64,000 nucleotides of DNA from Ampelocalamus luodianensis. Lineage: Eukaryota; Streptophyta; Magnoliopsida; Poales; Poaceae. The notes under the pieces were generated by a model, which worked only from the letters and a program-made list of their open reading frames with translations, searched no databases and had not been told where the DNA came from. Shown one piece after another: positions 23,134 to 34,597 of the stretch; the stretch's first letter is position 1, and the number at the start of each line of letters is the position of its first letter. The stretch spans positions 20,049,488-20,113,487 of the forward strand of contig CM070625.1 in assembly GCA_036346255.1 (NCBI GenBank). Direction: 5' to 3'. The position numbers and the translations under genes were made by a program.

Positions 23134-25003
23134 TCTATCTATTATATTATTAAAGCGATAGAAAAAGAAGCTATCATGTTTGTTTGAAGGGCTAGAAATT
23201 CTCACGTTAATCAGTAGAAAAAGAAAAATATCTACACCGTTGATTATGGTGGGTTCAGACTATAACGATCTAGATTAAATGAAAGAGTTCATGTTAAGTA
23301 CAATATAGAAATAAGAGTCCATCTCAAGTACAATAGCAATGGGTTAGTATACAAGTATCAACAAAAAAATAAATTGATTTTAGAATAAAAATAAAATAAA
23401 ATGAGCATTTTGATTTCGATACGAATTCCAAAGCAAAATCTATAAATAACTGTAATTCGGCATAAAAATTAACAATTGGATTAGTTTACGAATTGCAACA
23501 AAAAATAATTGAAATTAGGGACAACAAAAGAAAATTTGCAATTTGATTTCCATACGAATTCCAAAGTAAAATATCTTAATAACTAAAATTTTGAATAAAT
23601 TAAATATAAGTTATAATGAGAATATCGTGAATAGTATCAAAGAAGACCACGAAAGAATACAATAGCGTCTATCTGTCCTGCAAGAAAACATTGATTCATA
23701 AGAAAGCGAATAGTTGAGGCAGCGACATCAAAGATGAGAACAATTCCATGCTGCTCACCTTAGCTGTTCGACAAGGACAATATCGTGCTACTCGCTGGAG
23801 CCATTGAAGAGAAAGACCGAGTCAAAAGAGTCAAGTGCTATGATAACGAATGGTGAGTATCAGCGTTATTGAAGAAGTCAAAGGCCAAAAAACTCGATAA
23901 TAGAGAAGACATAGCAGAGAGGAGATGAAGCTTTGGATTAAAGATGAGCTATCGACGATATGTGATCATCGGGTAGCTAAGAGCATGCCATCGTTGGTGA
24001 GTGACACGGCGTCACAGGTGATGGTAAGAAGATTTTTCATATCGTTGACAACGACTAAGGCGGATATACCAACATCAGTGAAGATGGGAGGTTGTCATAG
24101 TTAGTGAGAAAACCACATCGTTGAGTTGGACAACATCGAAGAAGAGGAGCGACTGACACAGGAGAAGAAGACATCGAGCATGTATAACATCGTGTATGTG
24201 TATATACATGCATGCATCCTACGAATAGAAGCATGGGCGTACAAAAACAAAGGAGCAAAGAGCTCGGAGTAGAGATAGCGCAACGGTAAGGAATATGCTT
24301 GGTGTCACTGGAGAGCGCGCGACGAATATCCCAGCAGGAATCCATGGTATTTGCACGCATATACATGTAGATGTTACAATGATCATCATTAAGCAATAAT
24401 TGAAGATAAATAGAAGATAACTAAGTGGTATAATATTGCATTGGAAGGGGTAGCAACTGAGAGATATCGATCAAGAATTGGACTTGCTCTTGAAGGTTGA
24501 AGCAAAAAAATTGTAACAGGGAGAAGAGATAGAAAACATACAGTTCGGTGGGGCAACCGATGTAAGGGAAGATAAGTTCATGGTAGGTCGCCCATGGTGT
24601 ATCGGTGTATACGTGGGCAAGATACTCTAATACCATGTAAACTAATAAGATAATTTTATTACACACATAATCAATGTATTGCTTGAGATTAACAGAGATA
24701 CATGTGCATGCAAACAATTTGGAAAATAGTTAACGGTATGCAGCTACATAATGCATACATAATAGAGAGTGGTTAACTTATTACACTCATGATATTTTCC
24801 ATTAAAGCTCATACTTCAATTACGTTACTAAAGTTGTATTTTCTTTCAAACTTCTATTGTCATTTTCTAATGTTTATAATGACTTAAAAATCTAAATAAC
24901 TGCAAGATACGTAAATATATTCTGAAGCATTTAAGTTATATCATTTGTCACTACAAACTTTAAAACAAATTTAGCCACGCAAATACGCGAGCCACCCTGC
25001 TAG
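23134..25003 (+). mobile_element. Non-autonomous Helitron, copy 1
   Basis: The 5' end is TCTATCTATTATATTATTAA, preceded by A. The 3' end is CTGCTAG, followed by T, as expected for insertion between A and T. The copy at 34598-36823 (opposite strand) shares both ends and internal blocks, such as GGTGGGTTCAGA...TATAACG after the 5' end and the block near 24430-24510. The 3' hairpin just before CTAG is degraded here (ACGCAAATACGCG). No Rep/helicase frame is present, so movement would depend on an autonomous relative. The insertion site lies inside the inverted-repeat arm of the element at 23096-25982. Confidence 0.85.
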
Positions 25004-25609
25004 TTTAATGATAAATAGAAAGCATCCCATGTGGTTTCTAGAGAATGGGAACAATTGGCTACGGCATAAACTTTAAGGCTCATAACCCATAAGTCACCTG
25101 TTCAAATTCTGGAAAATCACAGTGATAAGTCCACACAATTTAATTTGCAGTACACTCTAGGCCCTAGGCAACTGACGACGAACTTTTGTTTCAAATTTTA
25201 GCAGCCGAACTATTCACAAAGAGTTGATTTTTTTTAGGACTTACTGTAAGAGCTTAGATTATATTTGTCATCAGTAGAGTTATAGCTATGATGAACGCAT
25301 TCCTTACAGAAAATCTGGTGTCCTATTGAGCCAGAATCGATACACCGTTTACTTTATAGGCAACAATTGCCGATCATAGAGATGTGCGGCAATGTTAGCA
25401 GAGCATACCTGGAACTCAATAAATTAGCTCTTGCTGACCTCCTAGATTTTTGCGAGTATATCCATCAGGTCTGAACGTTGAGAATTTGTTGTGGCCCGTT
25501 GGAAGATTATAGCTAACCATGAACTTACATATGACTGCCATTTGAAATGGTAATGATCCAATGTCTACTAATATTTCTTGATGACGTGGGACAACAAATT
25601 GGAGCCTTA

Positions 25610-25875
25610 GAGCATGTACAATGGATTTGTGCCAGCTGTCTATAGTCTCTGTCACGTAGGATTTTTGTTGATGTAGATGAAAGAAAATAAAGAGAGAAAA
25701 GATCATCTACAATCTCAGAGTGATCAGTAGCACTGTAAAAAGAAAAACATTAAAAGATTGTGTGTTGTCTACAATCTTGTAACCGACTGTATCACTACAA
25801 CTATTGTATGAGTTGTCTACACGTGATATGAAGAATTGATATAGATAACAGCTGTCTGTACCATTGTACATGCTC
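25610..25875. mobile_element. Tourist-like (PIF/Harbinger) MITE, TSD TTA
   Basis: The ends are GAGCATGTACAATGG and its exact reverse complement CCATTGTACATGCTC. The flanking trinucleotide is TTA on both sides (25607-25609 and 25876-25878), the PIF/Harbinger signature. The 266-bp body is AT-rich and non-coding. Confidence 0.93.
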
Positions 25876-26051
25876 TTAAAATGTATGTCGTAGCCCATTG
25901 TTCCCATTCTCTATAAACCACATGGTTTGCTTGCTATTTATCATTAAATAATCATATCAATTTTCTAACATGCAATTAATTTTCACGCGTTCCAATCTGA
26001 CCTAAATTGGAGCTTTATCTTCTTCTACTGAACTAGAGACACTCCCGAAGC

Positions 26052-26060
26052 AGGGATATA
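26052..26060 (+). promoter_or_regulatory. TATA box of the F-box gene
   Basis: GATATAAAG lies about 180 bp before the ATG at 26234, allowing a 5' UTR of roughly 150 bp. Its position just right of the transposon nest that ends at 25982 leaves very little host promoter. Confidence 0.55.
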
Positions 26061-26233
26061 AAGTCTAACAAAACACTCGGCCCACTGCAATTGTCTCCAT
26101 TTGGCAGATCCAACAACAACGCAAGCGAGCAAAGTCAACGACGTTTTAGCTCCATTCTCTTGCCTTCGCAAGTTCCTCCATCCCCTCGACCAATCCAAGA
26201 AGAGACCTTGCCTCTGCCGGCACGGACAACACG

Positions 26234-27319
26234 ATGGGCTGGTCCGACTTGCCGGCCGAGCTCGTGGCGGCGATCGCTGACAGGATCACGGAGCACGCCG
26301 ACCTCGCGCGCTTCCGCGGGGTGTGCCCGTCTTGGCGCTCGGCGTCTGCGGCGCACGCCGCACGCCGCCGCGTCCCGCTGCTTCTCCTGCCCCGCCAAGA
26401 CTACTTCAGCGTCAACCGCAGAATCTGGTCCCTCACCGACGACAGAATCGTGGAGATCCCCATGCCCGCCGCGCGCGGCCGCTCCTTCCTCTTCGCTTCG
26501 ACTCATGGCTGGATGCTCGGCGTGGCCGGCGACTTCTCGGCCACGCTGGTGCACCCCTTCACCGGTGCCTCGGCCATCCTACCCGCTCTGCCGTCCTCGT
26601 TCCGCGACAACGACGAGAAGATCCTCCGTGACATGGTATGGGATTGGTCGCCGCATGCTGTCATGGTCTCGCCGAGCAAAGGCGCGTTCTTCTGCCGGCC
26701 GGGCGACGGGGCATGGAGCCCGGCCGGATGTTCGCAGCTAGCTGCCATCAGCAGCATCACCTACTGCGACGGCGCGTTCTACCTTTTCGATGGGGATACC
26801 CGCGAGACGACTGTCTTGGACGCCGCAAACTTCGCCGTGGTCGACGTGATCAAGCCGCCGGCGCTAAAGATGCCCAACCGCTGGTGTCAGTCCGAGTCCA
26901 CACTGGTCGTGTCGTCCGCCGAGCTCCTCCTAATCGTCAGGACACGCCTCTTGCACCCAGGAGGATTCAACGGCTCGGGGGAGCTCTTCAAGGCCTTCCG
27001 CGCTGAGCGCCGGAACCGGCCGCCGATCTGGTCGGAGGTTGCCGACATCGGCGACCGCGCCGTCTTCGTGGACCACTTCCGCGGCTTCTGCGTCGAGGCC
27101 AACGGGCTCAACGGGGTGAGGAGGAACTGCATGTACGTCGCGAGCTCGTACGAGGAGGTGAACGACGACTACGGGATGGACGTCTACGGCAAGTACACCG
27201 TCTCCGTGCTCGACTTCGCCGACCATAGCACCGAGCATCTCTGGTACGGGAACCTGATCAAGTACTGGTGCAGTAGATTCTGGCAATGGCCTTCTTGGTC
27301 CATGCCAAATCTGCACTGA
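26234..27319 (+). CDS. F-box protein with C-terminal DUF295 (KIB-type) domain
   Basis: Single-exon gene of 361 residues. The N-terminus carries an F-box (about residues 4-42: SDLPAEL near 4-10, then the CPSWRSA motif at 31-37), which in this family binds SKP1 in an SCF ubiquitin ligase. The rest fits the DUF295 beta-propeller-like domain of the large grass F-box/DUF295 family. Its typical C-terminal signature is visible as IGDRAVFVDH...GFCVEA near 272-290. The substrate is unknown. The ATG at 26234 is the first in frame with the F-box and matches the start of the tandem copy at 29499. The coding part is very GC-rich, as for many grass single-exon genes. A possible poly(A) signal (AATAAG) is at 27419. 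Function beyond the SCF role is not supported. Confidence 0.92.
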   Translation: MGWSDLPAELVAAIADRITEHADLARFRGVCPSWRSASAAHAARRRVPLLLLPRQDYFSVNRRIWSLTDDRIVEIPMPAARGRSFLFASTHGWMLGVAGDFSATLVHPFTGASAILPALPSSFRDNDEKILRDMVWDWSPHAVMVSPSKGAFFCRPGDGAWSPAGCSQLAAISSITYCDGAFYLFDGDTRETTVLDAANFAVVDVIKPPALKMPNRWCQSESTLVVSSAELLLIVRTRLLHPGGFNGSGELFKAFRAERRNRPPIWSEVADIGDRAVFVDHFRGFCVEANGLNGVRRNCMYVASSYEEVNDDYGMDVYGKYTVSVLDFADHSTEHLWYGNLIKYWCSRFWQWPSWSMPNLH

Positions 27320-27834
27320 TTGCAAACTGCTGCAGGAATTGGAGCTGTAAATCTGGAGTTTTGGATCGTAGCAGTGAGCACGAACCATGGAGTAGTACTA
27401 TTACGTGTTTGTTATCTGAATAAGTGAAGATCGATTGTGCTGTTCGAGTTTAATTTGCCATTATTTTGTCAGACGTGTATTGCGTATAAGTGAAGATTGT
27501 GCTCTTGTAGTATAATTTCCCTACATTTTGTTGATCAAATTAATGTGTACTGTATGAGAAAACATTGTACTCTTGTAATATACGTGGTGATCAATGGCGA
27601 ACTGTTTTTCTTTTGTTGTTACTTTACGGACGTCGGTGGGAAACTCACCCGCGGACGCCTGTATCTGCCGTCCGTTCCGCTCAAAAGTTAATATTGGCCG
27701 CTAGATTTCATGCACGTGGTGTCCGTGCGCTGCCGTGTCCACAGGGCTTCGCTAGTGTCGCATCCGCACGCAGCGAGGGCCGCCGACGCCGGCGACCTCG
27801 CGTGCCCTCGAGCGTGGAAATGGGGCCATCTGCC

Positions 27835-28100
27835 ATGTGAGAGCTCCAATCAACAGTTGAATATTCGAATTTTTTAGCCGAAAGCTCAATTTTTTTGAGG
27901 TGAAACTGGAATTTAGAGTTTGATAGTTTCCAAATCGAGTTGAAAGCTGTTGAATCGAGTCGAAAGTTTGTCAAATCTAAGCTGAAAGTTGTTGAGTCGA
28001 GTTGAAAGATATGCGGATATGAGCTGAAAGTTGTTGAATTGAGTTGAAAGTTTTTTTTTTATTCAAGTTGAAAGTCTTTCAAATAAAGTTGAATGTTGTT
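27835..28100. repeat. Degenerate tandem repeat (GAGTTGAAAGTTGTTGAAT units)
   Basis: About eight degenerate copies of a roughly 28-30-bp unit built on GAGTTGAAAG and TTGTTGAAT. It lies 0.5 kb downstream of the F-box gene. No coding or transposon signature is attached. Confidence 0.75.
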
Positions 28101-28387
28101 TGGAATGCCGTGTTGAAAGCTCGACGAATGTGGAGAGGGCGTTTGCGGTGGCGTTGATGGGGGAGGGATGGCAGAGCTGGTACTGGGAAACGAGTCACAA
28201 AGAGGGAGGACGTCCGCCGCGATGGAAAGCCACATCATATGCCCGTGGAATAGTTCTCTTTTTTTCCCCGGAGAATTTACTGGAGTTCCCCACATGTCAT
28301 TACCATTAGAAACCTTAATCAAACTATCCAACTTGTATTTCCGATGTGTTTTGTGCAGCTATTTGTCTTGGCACACGTCCTTAATAA

Positions 28388-29336
28388 GACTATGTACAAT
28401 AGTATGATGTTAGTTGTCTATAAGGCTTGATACGTAGGACATGAGATGATGTAGGAGAGAGAGAGGGATGCATAGAGAATTGAGCCGTTTCTCATATAGT
28501 AGTCAACTGTAATACAAGAAACAAGACACATTGTACATGGAGAAGCTGTCTATAGAGACATGTGACGAGGATTAAAACCTCTATATATTATTTTTAATAT
28601 ATAAAAGACCATACGTCTTCGTGGTCGTAACCCCTGAGGTGCACGACCCCACTGGTCGTAGAGATTCCAGAGGTTACATAATGGGTACCCTGGTCGGACG
28701 AAGACCTAAGCCAAGCTTCCGACCAGGAGAACTGCTCGTAAAAGGTATGAACTGATACTTGAAACTAATTCCAGGTATATTCTCTACCGTATGACGAATG
28801 GAGTACGTGTATATTCCATATCATACGACGTTTCTTATCCAGAAGCACTGACGAACAACCTCTATGCGGTTATATGTCTCATAGACATATAACCGCCGAA
28901 CGGTTGATCCTTTATCAACCGTCATTTGACTCTGACCAGACGCAACGCTTCACATCAGACGTCTTCTCCGGAAGTAACTGCCACCTCTTCGAGGGTTATT
29001 TAAAGATGGAACCTGGACGGATCAAGAGGAGATGAAGACAAGATAGAGCCATCAGACTAAAGTACAAGCAATAGATTCGCGTGGTAGGTCTGAGATTGTA
29101 AGGGAACAAGCAGTATTCTCAGAGCATACCCTGTAAAACCCAGTTCATATTAATAAAAGAGCAGTCTCATTATTTCCTTAGATTTCCCACGCCACTTTCT
29201 CATTTTCTTTTTGTAAGATCGACGTCTTGATCGTCGACAACATGTAAAGCGATAATCTATTATAGAAGTTGTCGTCAATATATGACATGGAGGAATATTA
29301 TAGACAACCGTTGTCTATACCATTGTATACATGCCC
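28388..29336. mobile_element. Tourist-like MITE interrupted by a solo LTR
   Basis: The left end GACTATGTACAATAG (28388) and the right end CCATTGTATACATGCCC (ending 29336) are diverged versions of the ends of the MITE at 25610. TAA flanks both sides (28385-28387 and 29337-29339). Removing the solo LTR (28563-29239) plus one target duplication leaves about 270 bp, the size of the intact relative. Confidence 0.82.
28563..29239 (+). mobile_element. Solo LTR (677 bp, TSD ACATG)
   Basis: The sequence starts TGACGAGG and ends GTCGACA, flanked by the 5-bp repeat ACATG at 28558-28562 and 29240-29244. It contains a TATA-like TTATTTAAAG near 28997 and a poly(A)-like AATAAAAG near 29153, in the order expected for plus-strand transcription. 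There is no internal region, so it most likely arose by LTR-LTR recombination. The family is not identified. Confidence 0.85.
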
Positions 29337-29357
29337 TAAAAGCTGGGGTTAGTTCAG

Positions 29358-30408
29358 CTGAAAAATGTCTCCATTCGGCAGCTCCAACGCAAACAAGCAA
29401 AGTCAACGACGTTTTAGCTCCATTCTCTCGTCTTCTTCCATCCCTTGACATATCCAAGAACACGCCTTGCCTCTCTGCCGGCCGGCACGGACAACACGAT
29501 GAGCTGGTCCGACCTACCGGCCGATCTCGTGGTATTATATTGATCGCCGACAGGATCACCGAGCACGCCGACCTTGAGCGCTTCCGCTCGGTATGCCCGT
29601 CCTGGCGCTCGGCCTCGGCGGCGCACGGGGCCCACCACCGCGTCCAGCTGCTTCTCCTGCTCCTCGAAGACTACTTCTGCATCAACCGCTGCCTCTGGTC
29701 CCTCGCCGACGACAGCATTGTGGAGACTGGAGACCCCCATGCGCGCCGCGTACGGCCGGTCCTTCCTCTTCGATTTGCCGCACGGCTGGACGCTCGATCT
29801 GCGTGACCGATGACTTCTCGGGCACTCTAGTGAACGCCTTCACCGGCGCCTCGGCCATCCTACCCGCGCTGCCGCCCTCGTTCTGCGACAACGACGAGAA
29901 GATCCTCCGTGACATGGCATGGGGATTGGTCCCCACATGCCGTCATGGTCTTGCCGGGCTGCGGGCAGGGCGCGCGTTCTTCTGCCGGTCAGGCGACGGA
30001 TCATGGAGCCGGGCCGGATGTTTGTAGCTCGCTGACATTAGCAGCATCACCTACTACGACGGCGCGTTCTACCTTTTCGACGTGGGCACTCGCGAGACGA
30101 CGGTCGTGGACATCGCAACCTTCGCCGTGGTCGCCGTGATCGATCCGCCGACGCTGGACGGCTGGAGATGCCCATGTCCAGATACCGGTGCAGGTCTGAG
30201 TCCACCCTCGTGGTGTTGTCCGTCGAGCTCCACCCCAGGAGGATCCCGCGGCTCGGGGTCGGGGGAGCTCTTCAAGGCCTTCCGCGCCGACCGCTGGAGC
30301 GGGCCGGCGGGCTGGTCGGAGGTCGCCGGCATCGGCTACCGCGCCGTGTTCGTGGACCACCTCTGCGTCTTCTGCGTCGAGGCCATTGTATGGCATCGCA
30401 TCAAATGA
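29358..30408 (+). pseudogene. Decayed tandem copy of the F-box/DUF295 gene
   Basis: Similarity to the intact gene begins in its 5' UTR (GTCAACGACGTTTTAGCTCC is shared, 29399 versus 26127) and includes the start codon (MSWSDLPADL at 29499). The frame is lost within 15 codons: the AAI-type codons are replaced by a short insertion with a stop near 29541. Later blocks remain readable in other frames: CPSWRSASAAHG, FTGASAILPALP, GELFKAFRADR and YRAVFVDH. Several indels follow, and the end corresponding to the last 70 codons is replaced by unrelated AT-rich sequence after 30390. The copy is not expressed as a full F-box protein. Confidence 0.9.
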
Positions 30409-30409
30409 A

Positions 30410-31080
30410 AAAAAAACTAACATTTTTACACGAATTTTGATTTGAACGAATGCGACACTATATTACCGTATGATTTTCTAAAGGTGAACGTTAACATTAG
30501 GAAAGGAACTTTTTCGGAGATTTTGTGCTGCTGAACGCAAATGATTGCACACGTGACTAGAGTAACCAGCACAAGGGTGGAAACGGAGCATATAATTTTC
30601 GAATGACCGACCGACCGAAAACTTGTGGAACGAATATAAAAGAGATAAATGGTTATCCGGTATTATCTGTTTTCGACTCCGACTATTGAGAGGAAAATAC
30701 GGAATATGATACAAGATGAGTAATATTCATCTGTATGTATCCGTATATCAGGTGGTATGAGGAAAACCTGTTGTAACTTCACTAAGGAACAGGATAAAGA
30801 ATGGGTGGGTTACTGTATTTGAGCAAATAGGGAACACCGAGTGTTTTTCCTTCGACATCTAAGCGATTAATTTCTCCATATTCGCTCTGATTGCACCCCC
30901 ACTGTCTAATGTCCCGTACAGGGGTGCAAAAGAAGTGGATAATACCCGACCGATCGACTGAAGAGTCGCGGAACGAATACGGGATGAAGAAATAGATACC
31001 CTACACTACGCAATATCCGACTATATCTGCTTCGATTGCGCCCCTACAGTAGACATCAGACTAACAACCACAAGGCCTAC
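30410..31080. other. AT-rich spacer with relic inverted-repeat elements
   Basis: The stretch between the F-box pseudogene and the RPS15A promoter holds CAGGGGTGCAA (30920) paired with TTGCGCCCCTA (about 31045), and another TTGCACCCCCACTG end near 30893. These resemble ends of small hAT-like elements. Target duplications are not clear, and no gene is visible. Confidence 0.45.
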
Positions 31081-31249
31081 AACCTAATTGTCCCCACGTC
31101 ATCACCATGAACCTTAATCAAAATATCCAACCACCGAAGGACCAAAGTGCAAAATACACACGCCTCGTTCTAGGCCTCTAGGGCAACCACTCCACAAAGC
31201 AATCCATCACCGTGCACTCAAGATCCAACGGAAATGCACCCACCCGCCC

Positions 31250-31378
31250 TCCCCCTTTTAAGAGCCCAAAATCCTCGAGCAGTTCCTCTAGAGCCGTCGC
31301 CGTCGCCGTCGCCTCATTCCTCTTCCTCGCCTCTCCGCCGCCGCCATCCAGCAGGGAGCTCGGCTTCTCCACCTCGAG
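31250..31378 (+). promoter_or_regulatory. Promoter / 5' UTR exon region of RPS15A
   Basis: A TTTTAAGAGCCCA stretch near 31255 combines a TATA-like word with a TGGGCT (site II-type) element in reverse, common in plant ribosomal protein promoters. The probable first, non-coding exon ends CACCTCGAG before GTACACC at 31379. The intron then ends CTCTGCAG at 32463, twelve bases before the ATG. Confidence 0.6.
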
Positions 31379-32474
31379 GTACACCTCTTGCGGATCCTTA
31401 ACCCCCTCTCTTCTCTTTGCTTCCCTGCGTGTAGATCCTTGGGGCTAGGTGATGAAGCCATCTGTTCCCAGTATGTTGTTCTGCACGCTGTTCTTGATCA
31501 GATCCTTGGTTTTGTTCGCTCTAAATTGCGAGTTCTTTCTTGTTTTGCTTATGTAGTATGTTGTGTGTAATGATATGAAATAATATAGGATCGGTCGTTA
31601 TCGTGGATGAAGATGTCTTAGAATCATGTGTTTAGTGCGATTTTGTAGAGTAAATCTCTTAGTTTCATCCCGTGAATGCACTCAGTCAGAAACATGTTGC
31701 GTGATTTCACGATCATAAATTGAAGCAGGAAATGTGTTCCCTTGCGCATCAAAGGCACAAACTATCGGGAAACTTGTTTGGTCTCTCTGTATCCTTTGCG
31801 CCGAATGCTTCCAACGAATCATTGAGGGAATCGTGGCTTGGGTGTTATTTTGGTATTATGATCTATAGATTTGTGAACTTGCGGAAACCAAATATATTGC
31901 TTGGCATTTGATGTTCTTTGCGGTTAGTTGGGCTTGGGGCACCATGATTTTCGAGAGGCACCTCTTGTAGCATGTTAGTTTTTGTAGTCTGCCACGTTCA
32001 GGCGCCACGTTTTGATGGCACACCACATATATGGGGAAAAACATGATTATTTGGCTTCCTACTTTAGTTGGTTGCCTCATCCTATGTTAGCAATTGCAAG
32101 CAGGTGTTCTTTTCTCGTGGTGTGGTGCTAATAAACGCTCTGATGCTTATTTCCTTGCCATTTTCATTTTGTATCCATCTTAAGCTTTTATTTTGGAACC
32201 ATGATGATTATAGAGGCTTACTGGAATTCCACTTTGCCATTTTGATTTATATGCTGGGTTTACTTTTTGTATATCGTAAATTCTCCTCATCTATAACCTG
32301 TGTGACATGCTAACTTTACGTATTAGTTTGACTGCTATTCAAATACTAAGCTTGTCACTCTTTTCTATTGCATTTATTTTGTTGTTCCATACCGGTTAGC
32401 ATAATTATTTTGTATTACACGGTGGTCTTATAATTACAAATCTGTTGGTGCATGCCTCTGCAGGTTAGGTAAGG

Positions 32475-33091
<617 letters not shown>

Positions 33092-34590
33092 ATGGAAGTT
33101 TTGTGAAAGTATTTCAAATCGGTGTAGTAGGATCTCCCAGGACATCAGAGGTGTCTACTTTTTGAATGCATAGCTGCTATGGCTTTGTTATGTTATGTTT
33201 GATTCTGTTAAACCCTAATTAATTATGAGATACACTTTCAAATTTTGAGACTTTTGTAGCTGTGATGAATTATGCCTAGCAGTTGTTCACTTCGGGATGC
33301 TATGTATGCCTTTTTTTTTTTATGCGTTACTAGCCTGTGCTGTATGGCTGAAGTTCCAAATCATACAGATTGCAGGGGTATCTAGTACTTGAGTATGAGG
33401 TTTGTTTTGTTCTCATTCTTTTACCATTTGGTTGGAGAGGGGTCCAGTTGATGGGTCCTCAATGGAAGATGTTTAGCATAGATTTCATCTAGATGATCAT
33501 TTGGGATTCCTCCAGAAAAATGGAAACGTAGTTGGTGGAAGCTGGAAGGGCTTTTTTAATCATAAATTGGAGTTTTTTTCTTGTAACATAGCGTATGCCG
33601 TATGTGTGGCCACCATTTTGGCACTTTGCCAACTTTGTTTGGCCCTGTTGAATGCCAATTTCTAGGCAATCTGCCCACGTTGATTGACTTTGAAGCATTC
33701 AAATTTCTTGGTAATTGATTTCCTGATGCCTCTATTATTGTGTTTTATCTAGATTTTAGAAAAGCATTGGATGCATTAGAGTATTTTGACATAGCATGGC
33801 TGGTAAGTGATTATTTTAAGGATGCAAGGTTATCTAGAATTGGTCTTATCTGGACACCAACAATGAGCTGTTGTCGGAGGCACTTTGGGCTATTTGGACC
33901 TGTTCTTCTACATGGAGGAATTATTCCATGACCATCCGATTAGTGCAGCTCAATGTTCTAACAACCGGTAACCAGTACTCCCTCGGTCACCTCACCCTGA
34001 AATCAACCTTTACTTTGGCCGATTAATCAGGGTACCACGCAGGTTTCTGTACATTGCCTCGAGGCAAAACATGCTTATGCTCGCAACAAGTTACCATTGA
34101 TGTTCTCTTCTTGTGGCCATCTCTTGAGCTACTTTTGCGTGCTGCAACTGCATTAAAAAGCAGCTGATGAGTGAAGATTTTAATGCGAGGGTGGCACGGA
34201 GGCTGTGTGACCACACAAAGGACGTCGTGGAGTTGAAAGCAAGCCAAGGCTATTCCTTTTTTTAACCCCTTCCCTTCGCTCGAACAGAATGGCCAAGAAG
34301 ATTACTGATTGCTTATCTTGGTCCGCCACGTGATGGTTGGATGATTGTTCCAAGCAACTAAAGCACTAAACCTAATTTCAGCACACCTGACGGGCCAATT
34401 CTCCATCATTACACGGAAACAACATCGTGCAACTGTTGTTCCTCAACTGTTCAGACAGATGGCGTTGGATCCAGACAAGTGGATGCGAAAATTGCAGTAA
34501 AAACTATGGATACTTCACAAATCATTATAGCTATCGATCAAAAAATCATTATAGCTATCGATTTTGATCTCCGGTTTCCGATCAAACAAT
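33092..34590. other. RPS15A 3' region and spacer
   Basis: 3' UTR of RPS15A, then about 1.3 kb of spacer with no recognisable gene. Short open frames carry no domain. A near-perfect direct repeat of about 22 bp (ATCATTATAGCTATCGAT) occurs at 34522-34563 next to the Helitron end. Confidence 0.6.
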
Positions 34591-34597
34591 CAAGGAA

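Larger units (their letters stand above)
23096..25982. mobile_element. Element with ~115-bp terminal inverted repeats, split by two younger insertions
   Basis: Left arm pieces 23096-23133 and 25004-25090 together match the reverse complement of 25878-25982. Paired words are AATTAATTGCAAGTTAGAAAA with TTTTCTAACATGCAATTAATT, and TTTAATGATAAATAG with CTATTTATCATTAAA. The left arm is interrupted by a Helitron (23134-25003) and the body by a Tourist-like MITE (25610-25875). Without them the element is about 750 bp with no coding capacity. The long arms suggest a Mutator-like or foldback MITE. No target duplication could be fixed. Confidence 0.8.
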
